DNA from: a bacterium
GTDB lineage: Bacteria > Verrucomicrobiota > Verrucomicrobiia > Chthoniobacterales > Terrimicrobiaceae
DNA: 11,370 nt
Assembly: GCA_009920585.1 (NCBI GenBank)
Contig: RFZT01000050.1
Span: 1-11,370, forward strand
Reading direction: 5' to 3'
In this document: one piece after another, positions 7,138-11,370 of the stretch
Layout of the letters: every line of letters begins with the position of its first letter
Numbering within the stretch: position 1 is the first letter of the stretch
The notes under the pieces: generated by a model
Database searches by the model: none
What the model was told of the DNA's origin: nothing
What the model saw: only the letters and a program-made list of their open reading frames with translations
Program-made: the position numbers and the translations under genes

Positions 7138-7422
7138 TCAAAAAGTTGCCACTACGGATCCAGCGAAATTCACCCATCGAGGTTCGCAACCTGTCATGAT
7201 TTCATAAAGGGTTTCCGGAGAAAGATCGAAACCGCAGTCCCAAGCAATCGTCGGCCACTCATCCAAATAAAAATTACGGAATTTTTTGGTGTCGCGAATT
7301 TCCGTTGCCGCAGCGTACCTGAAAACAATGTCTTTGAGATCCACAACGCCGGTTTCGCCAGATGAGAATTCGATGCGGATTTTAAAATCCTCTAAATAGC
7401 AGGCAGATTTAATTAAGTTCAT
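7138..7422 (-). CDS. DUF2442 domain protein
   Basis: Small 94-residue protein of the DUF2442 family, whose function is not established. Typical features are an N-terminal beta-rich half (FKIRIEFSSGETGVVDLKDIV), a central RNFYLDEWPTIAWDCGFDLSPETLYEIM and a polar end. It starts 5 bp after the stop of the DUF4160 gene, so the two form a unit. Such pairs are common in accessory regions and behave like mobile cassettes; a toxin-antitoxin-like role is sometimes suspected but is not shown here. The pair lies between two polysaccharide genes and shares their orientation. An A-rich AAAAAAG just before the ATG is the only possible ribosome site. Confidence 0.85.
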   Translation of the reverse strand: MNLIKSACYLEDFKIRIEFSSGETGVVDLKDIVFRYAAATEIRDTKKFRNFYLDEWPTIAWDCGFDLSPETLYEIMTGCEPRWVNFAGSVVATF

Positions 7423-7427
7423 CTTTT

Positions 7428-7676
7428 TTAAACCAAAGGATCCATTTTATGGAAAACCTTGCTGTCCCACATTGACAACAATTCGGCTTGATGCAATTCA
7501 GCCCACTCTGCGACGAACCCGCGGACTCTTCCCGGCAGAACACCTTCCAAAACATTACATTCGCGAATCGACAAGACTGCACGAAACTCGTTATATTTGA
7601 CATGAAAATGCGGCGAGTTGTTCTCATCAAAATACATACTGATTACGACCCCTAAGAATCGACTTATTTCTGGCAT
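7428..7676 (-). CDS. DUF4160 domain protein
   Basis: An 82-residue protein of the DUF4160 family. The hallmark pattern is present: ISRFLGVVISMYFDENNSPHFHVKY (4-28), then LEGVLPGRVRGFVAEWAELHQAELL, in which the HFH histidines and the EWAELHQ helix are characteristic. The biochemical role is unknown. It is the first gene of a two-gene unit with the DUF2442 gene. TTGACT (7707-7712 on the plus strand, read in reverse) with TTCAAT (7685-7690) at 16-bp spacing resembles a promoter, but it would start transcription almost at the ATG, so I hold it loosely. A different-frame ORF over the same bases is a shadow. Confidence 0.86.
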   Translation of the reverse strand: MPEISRFLGVVISMYFDENNSPHFHVKYNEFRAVLSIRECNVLEGVLPGRVRGFVAEWAELHQAELLSMWDSKVFHKMDPLV

Positions 7677-8080
7677 TTAAATGAATTGAAAGCAAGTGAC
7701 AGAATGAGTCAACACGATTTTTTGAACTTGGCTTTAAGTGAACCTAAATTCGTTAAGGCACCCGAAAAGTTAATAATTACACCCTTATTAGTGCAATCAA
7801 AGCGAAATTTAGGGACGAAGAATGCGGGTCCAAGAGCTTAGGGATTGGGGAATTGTTTTGAAAAGCGCCTTAAAACTTGTTTGCAGAGATGCTTTTTTTT
7901 AAACAGATTTCAGATTGACTTGCCAAGGGTAACTCCAGCTACGTTTCTAAAAGTTGCCCCACTTCCACTGACCTTCGAGGCAACCTTTGTTTGCCTGTCT
8001 CCGCCTCGCTACAATCCTGCAAATTATGTCAAACCTGTCTAAAAACTTTTTTTCGCTTCGAGACAATCGAATAGCACACA
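7677..8080. other. 404-bp stretch without a recognisable gene
   Basis: This lies between the DUF4160 start and the stop of the next glycosyltransferase. Short reading frames on the plus strand have no protein-like character. T/A-rich runs (7893-7900, 8042-8053) and a weak inverted repeat TTCGA/TCGAA around 8059-8073 are present, but no terminator meeting the usual stem-plus-T-run form is seen for the upstream gene. A weak promoter for the DUF4160 gene may lie at 7685-7712. Confidence 0.5.
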
Positions 8081-9598
8081 TCACACACCCCTTATTTCCT
8101 TCACCGCATCCAAAATCCTCTGCACATTCACATCCCAGGAAGCATATGCCTCATAGCCAGACCAATTGGGATCACCACCCGTAACTCGCCACTCGTCACT
8201 GGCTACTTGCTTCATACCTCTTGCAATCGCATCTTCACTATCTGGGGCCACAAAAACACCAAGATTGTATTTTTGCACACAATCCTTTAGCGGGCTCTCT
8301 CCAGACGAAGCCAGTACAGGGCGACGAGCCCGCGCTGCCACATTAAGCACACCACTTTGCGAATGAAATGTCCCGTCATAAGTCAACACCACGACATCCG
8401 CTGCGGCAAAATAACTGCCTAACTTTTCATCCGGCACAAAAGCGTCAAAAAACTTCACACGCGTTTCGACCCCAAGTTCTTTAGCCAGTTTTAGATAAAA
8501 ACCCACAGGCTTATCTTTCTGAGACTGGGCTTTCCCCATGACAACCAAATGAGCTTGCGGAGAACTCGCGAGAGCCCTAATAACCAAATCCAAATTCTTA
8601 TTGTCACGAATAAAGCCAAAGGCCAAGAAAACGACATCCGGCGAAGACGGAGTGGCGAGTGGAGAGTAACTAGTCGCGGGTGAAGAAGCAGTGGCATCCG
8701 CGGAGCGGATGAGCGATGTAGTTTCAGAATCTCGCGCAAGCTCGCTTGTGGAGTGATTTGAAAACGCAGCGCCGCTTGGCTTGTCCAAGCAAGGCCGTGC
8801 TTCAGCCTCTTCGTGTAAATTCGTGTGATTCGTGGTTCCCCATTTGATTCGCTCGTTCCCACTCGTCTCACCCTCCGGGCTACCTTGCGGCAGTCTACCG
8901 CGCACCTGCCCCGGAGCTTGGTTGTGTCTATCAGTGCAATCCGTGGTTAAAGCGGCTTCCAGCCTTTCAGAATTTTTCCTTACAACGCCCCACGCCGCCC
9001 TGATCGCCTTCGGATCCTCCGCCGACTCCTGTAAATCGTAAACTCCTACTGGTGCCTCAACGACTTTCACATGCGACGGAACAGGCGATGGAGAAGATAA
9101 GCGCTGGTGCACAACGCCTACAGAAATGGGCAAATAAGCCAACTTCACAGAAAGATCATGCCACCATTTCGGGCCCACTTGATAGTCCCGTACCGGATCA
9201 TGCAAATTAGCCACATAAGTCACTCTAAAGAATCGCGCAAATACAAAATGTGGCCAAATCCAAAAAGGCGCCAGATACTCTGAGTAGGATGCCACTAAAA
9301 CAACATCGGGTTTACTACGTAAAATTTCCCAAGCCAACCTCCATTGGTCTCCCCAAATCTTGAGGCATTTATCTACCATATTCCCAAACCGTCCTCCAAA
9401 ACGAGTGAAGAATGAACAATAAGAACTGAAAACCTCCTCTTTCTTATATTCTACGATTCTTCCATCCAGAAAATCCGGTGAACATAATAATACAAGATCT
9501 AAATCCAGACGATCGTGATGAACAAGAGCCCGAGCCTGATAATGCGCATGTTCCGCGATACCGCCATGCGCTGCAGGACAAAAAATTAAAACTCGCAT
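8081..9598 (-). CDS. GT4-like glycosyltransferase with an in-frame repeat insertion
   Basis: Predicted GT-B glycosyltransferase of the polysaccharide block. The N-terminal domain has MRVLIFCPAAHGGIAEHAHYQA, PDVVLVASYSEYLAPF and NLHDPVRDYQVG. The C-terminal domain begins at DVVFLAFGFIRDNKNLDLVIRAL (321 on) with VKFFDAFVPDEKLGSYFAAADVVVL. The usual EX7E is not intact: the aligned stretch is HSQSGVLNVAARARRPVLAS, as in some GT4 subgroups where only the SGVLN core is kept. The 505-residue length includes about 100 residues (about 217-318) at the domain junction encoded by repeats. Without them the protein would be a normal 400. A shorter repeat-derived piece, SDEWRVTGG, occurs at 467-475. A good ribosome site lies at 9602-9608. 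The gene runs intact to its stop. Confidence 0.82.
   Translation of the reverse strand: MRVLIFCPAAHGGIAEHAHYQARALVHHDRLDLDLVLLCSPDFLDGRIVEYKKEEVFSSYCSFFTRFGGRFGNMVDKCLKIWGDQWRLAWEILRSKPDVVLVASYSEYLAPFWIWPHFVFARFFRVTYVANLHDPVRDYQVGPKWWHDLSVKLAYLPISVGVVHQRLSSPSPVPSHVKVVEAPVGVYDLQESAEDPKAIRAAWGVVRKNSERLEAALTTDCTDRHNQAPGQVRGRLPQGSPEGETSGNERIKWGTTNHTNLHEEAEARPCLDKPSGAAFSNHSTSELARDSETTSLIRSADATASSPATSYSPLATPSSPDVVFLAFGFIRDNKNLDLVIRALASSPQAHLVVMGKAQSQKDKPVGFYLKLAKELGVETRVKFFDAFVPDEKLGSYFAAADVVVLTYDGTFHSQSGVLNVAARARRPVLASSGESPLKDCVQKYNLGVFVAPDSEDAIARGMKQVASDEWRVTGGDPNWSGYEAYASWDVNVQRILDAVKEIRGV
8172..8204. repeat. Degenerate repeat inside the glycosyltransferase 3' end
   Basis: The CACCCGTAACTCGCCACTCG stretch encodes SDEWRVTGG. 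A related sequence (AGTGGCGAGT, then CGGGTGA) lies in the opposite orientation at about 8651-8682, at the end of the element copy B insert. Both are of the short iterated ACTCGYCACTC type, and here too the repeat is read as protein. Confidence 0.5.
8695..8951 (-). repeat. Composite REP-like element, copy B, translated inside the glycosyltransferase gene
   Basis: The element covers about codons 216-302. On the plus strand it reads: hairpin CATCCGC-GGA-GCGGATG (8695-8711), block 1 (8713-8773), block 2 of TTCGTG-type repeats (ending at 8838), and right end GTGGTTAAA (8943-8951). This is the same order as 2932-3171. The spacing between blocks 1 and 2 is 2 nt longer and that between block 2 and the right end 16 nt longer. 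The total difference of 18 keeps the frame, while block 2 is read in a different frame from copy A. Confidence 0.8.
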
Positions 9599-9601
9599 AA
9601 G

Positions 9602-9608
9602 TCACCTC
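9602..9608 (-). promoter_or_regulatory. Strong ribosome binding site of the glycosyltransferase at 9598
   Basis: GAGGTGA on the minus strand, 3 nt before the ATG (6 nt from GAGG), is the best Shine-Dalgarno sequence seen in the window and fixes the start. It lies in the 13-bp gap after the stop of the upstream membrane-protein ORF. Confidence 0.65.
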
Positions 9609-9611
9609 AAG

Positions 9612-9953
9612 TCACTGATTCATACCGGATAGATTTTCAAGTATCTGCAAATGCCCTGGATTCACTTTCGATTTATCAATAAAAGCATTTTTTTTATAAA
9701 AATACCTGCAACTCATTTTGTTTGTTTCATCACCATAACACTCACCAATATTATTTCCAGATAAGGTGATTTTTGATGAAAAGACTAGAGCAACGAATTC
9801 AAGAAAAACAAATGCAACACAATATAAAAAGAATACTCGAAATGGATTACCAAAACGTTTAATTATTGTAAGTATTGGCAAATAAGCAAACAAAAAAATA
9901 GCGGGAAAGATCACCGTGCAAGTAATCCCCCAACATTTTTGCCACTGTTTCAC
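9612..9953 (-). CDS. Small putative membrane protein, start uncertain
   Basis: I do not recognise this protein. With the GTG at 9951-9953 it has 113 residues: two hydrophobic segments (about 10-30 and 38-60), then a polar tail with two cysteines (GECYGDETNKMSC). A stop codon sits 9 bp before the GTG, so it cannot extend further. Its first 17 or so codons overlap, in another frame, a stretch that looks like the 5' end of a different gene (from 9963). The true start may therefore be a GTG at 9912-9914, giving about 100 residues that begin just before the first membrane segment. It ends 13 bp before the glycosyltransferase ATG and may be cotranscribed with it. It could be a fusion product of a rearrangement rather than an old gene. 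Confidence 0.42.
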   Translation of the reverse strand: MKQWQKCWGITCTVIFPAIFLFAYLPILTIIKRFGNPFRVFFLYCVAFVFLEFVALVFSSKITLSGNNIGECYGDETNKMSCRYFYKKNAFIDKSKVNPGHLQILENLSGMNQ

Positions 9954-9963
9954 GCGTAATCAT
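9859..9963 (-). pseudogene. Truncated small gene (MITRETVAK... type), 5' fragment
   Basis: An ATG at 9963, with AAGG seven bases upstream, opens a 34-codon frame beginning MITRETVAKMLGDYLHGDLS. I recall small bacterial proteins of roughly 80-100 residues that start with a very similar helix (TRE-VAEKL-AYL-H-LS), usually followed by LVDWAE. Here the likeness stops after about codon 20 (near 9903), and the frame ends in unrelated sequence. The start is 9 bp after the stop of the remnant at 9973-10242, so the two were probably an operon. The family memory cannot be checked here. Confidence 0.45.
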
Positions 9964-9972
9964 AAATGAACC

Positions 9973-10242
9973 TTAAAATTTGTGGTGCCCATGGTCAATT
10001 GGAAATTTTTTGTGGATTTCCCGCAAGACATTCCTTTCATCATAAATTTCCTGCCAAAAACGAATCGTATTTTACATAGAATCAACCTCCTTCAAGTAAA
10101 ATGCAGTCCAACCGAGCCTACCTGCAATTTTCAATCGATAAATCCTCCCACCAGAATCGGTTTCTTCCCACGAATGGAATTTAGACTCGTTTTGTTTTCT
10201 ATTTGCCAAGTTAACTACCCTTCCCGTTTTTTCTTTCGCCAC
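9973..10242 (-). pseudogene. Small gene broken by an in-frame TAA
   Basis: Reading the minus strand from a GTG at 10240-10242 gives about 89 protein-like codons interrupted only by TAA at 10072-10074. The part before it ends RLGWTAFYLKEVDSM, and the part after reads NTIRFWQEIYDERNVLREI and ends PIDHGHHKF. Both halves are in one frame and read like a compact small-domain protein, so a nonsense mutation (or sequencing error) is the simplest reading. I do not know the family. It precedes the truncated gene at 9963 by 9 bp. No good ribosome site is visible, and the true start could be a TTG at 10246-10248. Its N-terminus directly abuts the repeat at 10263-10309. Confidence 0.5.
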
Positions 10243-10262
10243 CCGCAACTCGTTACTTCTTC

Positions 10263-10309
10263 GCGGCTACGCCGCTCCTCAACTTACTTAAATGTCAATA
10301 ATTAATGCC
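10263..10309. repeat. Hairpin plus conserved tail, left copy flanking vapBC
   Basis: A GCGGC-TAC-GCCGC hairpin (10263-10275) is followed by ACTTAAATGTCAATAATTAATGCC (10286-10309). The last 18 bases recur exactly at 11231-11248 in the same orientation, also after a GC-rich hairpin. The form (hairpin plus fixed tail) is REP-like and may be mobile-element debris. Confidence 0.7.
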
Positions 10310-10372
10310 TGACCCTTCAGATAAATGAGATGGTGGAGAGCGCTTTCCGCGCCACAATGGGCAACGGAAATT

Positions 10373-10801
10373 TTATTCCAGAGGGTTCCAAACTTTTTGA
10401 AATCCCACTCCTGTAAAATCTTTCGCATTGGCGGTTGCAAAATCCGTGACTCCTGCCGCTTGCAGCGTTTTGGCTAACCGCACATCAACAATACGCCTGC
10501 GCGGAAACCCGATCGACGCGGCTAGAGGCCAAACATCGCTCATCACATCAGCACTATCGATCAACTGCCAATGAGGATGAGCGCGAAAATGCTGGCATTC
10601 TCGCACTGCTTCTTCCGGAGATAGCGGCGGGGAAAGAATTTTGTCATTTCTCAAAAGCAAATAAAATTCAAGGAGGACAAGCTCGCTAATGACCACATCG
10701 GCATCATGCGATAACTCTTGCAAAAAGGTCTTTGCTTTATCGTGCCAAGGAGAATCAGAGATTCTCGCATAAGCAAGGATATTTGTATCAATGCCAATCA
10801 T
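10373..10801 (-). CDS. vapC: VapC-type PIN-domain toxin ribonuclease
   Basis: PIN-domain endoribonuclease toxin of a type II toxin-antitoxin pair. Other VapC toxins cut tRNA or rRNA; the target here is unknown. With ATG at 10799-10801 it has 142 residues. The fold's acidic residues are visible: D5 in MIGIDTNIL, E40 or E45 in ISELVLLEF, D106 in RRRIVDVRLA, and D120/D128 around DFATANAKDF. Metal-dependent cleavage should be intact. A longer frame from 10855 reads back through vapB in another frame and is rejected. The ATG overlaps the vapB stop as ATGA, the usual coupling of antitoxin and toxin. The cassette lies between two copies of an 18-bp direct repeat. Confidence 0.9.
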   Translation of the reverse strand: MIGIDTNILAYARISDSPWHDKAKTFLQELSHDADVVISELVLLEFYLLLRNDKILSPPLSPEEAVRECQHFRAHPHWQLIDSADVMSDVWPLAASIGFPRRRIVDVRLAKTLQAAGVTDFATANAKDFTGVGFQKVWNPLE

Positions 10802-11010
10802 TTTAGTTGCTGTAATGGCGCCGCTGACCACGTAACAGGTGGCGGAAAAACCCAAGCCTCTGGAGTCTCGGCTTTAAAATTTGGATAGGATCTCACGAGC
10901 ATCTCAGCGCCCCGCCTAACGACTTCGGCAATACTCCATTCTTGAGATTTCGCCACCCGCCGAATCTCTTGGTAAAGCGTATCGGGTAATTGAATTTGCG
11001 TTCGAATCAT
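10798..11010 (-). CDS. vapB: VapB-type ribbon-helix-helix antitoxin
   Basis: Antitoxin partner of the PIN toxin, expected to bind and block it and to repress its own operon as a dimer. From ATG at 11008-11010 it has 70 residues. MIRTQIQLPDTLYQEIRRVAKSQEWSIAEVVRRGAEML (1-38) is a standard ribbon-helix-helix DNA-binding domain, and the rest (FKAETPEAWVFPPPVTW) is the flexible toxin-binding tail. An upstream extension to 11100 has no protein-like character and would cover the palindromic operator. No clear Shine-Dalgarno sequence is seen. Its TGA overlaps the vapC ATG. Confidence 0.88.
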   Translation of the reverse strand: MIRTQIQLPDTLYQEIRRVAKSQEWSIAEVVRRGAEMLVRSYPNFKAETPEAWVFPPPVTWSAAPLQQLK

Positions 11011-11033
11011 GATTAATATTTTTAATCGATTAA
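11011..11033 (-). promoter_or_regulatory. Probable vapBC operator (GATTAA/TTAATC sites)
   Basis: Immediately before the vapB ATG lie three half-sites: GATTAA (11011-11016), TTAATC (11022-11027) and GATTAA (11028-11033). The last two form a perfect 12-bp palindrome TTAATCGATTAA. Ribbon-helix-helix antitoxins typically bind such repeated short palindromes over their own promoter, so autoregulation is inferred. Binding is not shown. Confidence 0.5.
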
Positions 11034-11124
11034 TTTTCGATGTCAAATATTTTAATTCTTGGAAGAAAGATGATTTTGCCCTGCTCTCTTCACAAGCCAC
11101 CTTTCACCTTTCACCCAGTTACCA

Positions 11125-11189
11125 TCGTCACGCCGGAACCGCGCCAGCGGGCAGTTAGGCGGACTCGTCACGCCGTAGCCGCGCCAGCG
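11125..11189. repeat. Two 25-bp direct repeats, 40 bp apart
   Basis: TCGTCACGCCG-(GAA/TAG)-CCGCGCCAGCG occurs at 11125-11149 and 11165-11189, with two differences by my count. It sits between vapB and the right-hand hairpin-tail repeat and is GC-rich against AT-rich surroundings. No coding role is seen. Confidence 0.65.
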
Positions 11190-11193
11190 CGAA

Positions 11194-11248
11194 GGCGGAT
11201 CGCAGCTCCGCCGCCACTTAAATTTCTTGTATGTCAATAATTAATGCC
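11194..11248. repeat. Hairpin plus conserved tail, right copy flanking vapBC
   Basis: The arms GGCGGA (11194-11199) and TCCGCC (11207-11212) are followed by ACTTAAA and then, after a few extra bases not found in the left copy, the same 18 bases as at 10292-10309 (here 11231-11248). The similarity continues loosely for about 10 bases. With the left copy it brackets vapBC. Confidence 0.68.
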
Positions 11249-11370
11249 GGAACCATCAGACTAAGAACTCACGAAGTAAGCGAGTTGATGAACACATTGA
11301 TCACCACGAAAGCGTAGGCCACGAAGACGAGTTCCCGAAGCTGTTGGTTGCACAGAACCTTGCGGAATGC
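11249..11370. other. Repeat-like end of window, possible partial frame
   Basis: This contains CCACGAA-type iterations (11292-11320) resembling block 2 of the elements inside the glycosyltransferases, and an imperfect ACTC/GAGT hairpin at 11267-11285. A 34-codon minus-strand frame open from the window edge to TGA at 11269-11271 (ending VINVFINSLTS) may be the tail of a gene, but most of it coincides with the repeat, so I do not call it. Confidence 0.35.

Noticed and set aside
8491..8871. Alternative minus-strand frame in the second glycosyltransferase
   Set aside because: It is a shifted reading of the same insert with no domain of its own.
9982..10305. Plus-strand 107-residue frame
   Set aside because: It is antisense to the decayed minus-strand gene, whose translation is far more protein-like, and it ends in a repeat.
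10802..10855. N-terminal extension of VapC to 10855
   Set aside because: It reads through vapB codons in another frame; the PIN domain begins at MIGIDTN, whose ATG overlaps the vapB stop.
11011..11100. N-terminal extension of VapB to 11100
   Set aside because: It would cover the operator-like palindromes; the ribbon-helix-helix domain starts at MIRTQIQLP.
11269..11370. Partial minus-strand frame at the window edge
   Set aside because: Only 34 codons are visible and most coincide with CCACGAA-type repeats; it could be checked with the next bases.

Overview
The window looks like a chromosomal accessory region of a Gram-negative bacterium. It holds one housekeeping gene (pdxH), a long minus-strand block of surface-polysaccharide genes, and a repeat-rich stretch with toxin-antitoxin-type and decayed small genes. 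The many short palindromes and 'CCACGGAT / CCACGAAT' type repeats remind me of Verrucomicrobiota (Opitutae-like) genomes. That placement is only an impression; no marker gene here settles it.

Layout. 8-655 (+): pdxH, convergent with everything that follows. Its last codons contain a hairpin that, read on the minus strand, is a good intrinsic terminator. 656-982: non-coding, with twin GGATTGCAATCC palindromes. 983-6944 (-): a tightly packed polysaccharide operon, in transcription order a GT9 heptosyltransferase-like enzyme, a hexapeptide-repeat acetyltransferase, two GT4 glycosyltransferases and a Wzy-like polymerase. ATGA or short overlaps join four of the five genes. 7138-7676 (-): a DUF4160/DUF2442 pair splitting the polysaccharide block. 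8081-9598 (-): a further glycosyltransferase, preceded by a small membrane-protein ORF. 9859-10242 (-): remnants of a decayed two-gene operon, one gene with an in-frame stop and one cut off after about 20 codons. 10373-11010 (-): a VapBC toxin-antitoxin operon lying between two copies of a hairpin-plus-tail repeat. 11011-11370: operator-like palindrome, tandem repeats and repeat debris.

How the genes work together. The glycosyltransferases and the acetyltransferase probably build and decorate an O-antigen or exopolysaccharide unit, which the Wzy-like protein polymerises. No flippase, chain-length regulator or export gene is visible, so the locus continues outside the window or is incomplete.

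The most unusual signal is that two glycosyltransferase genes (2361-3959 and 8081-9598) each carry a copy of one composite repeat of about 240-257 bp, translated as part of an open reading frame. The copies share conserved blocks in the same order. At the same place both have a hairpin whose stem sequence differs but whose pairing is kept. The differences in length between the copies cancel so that the frame is preserved.
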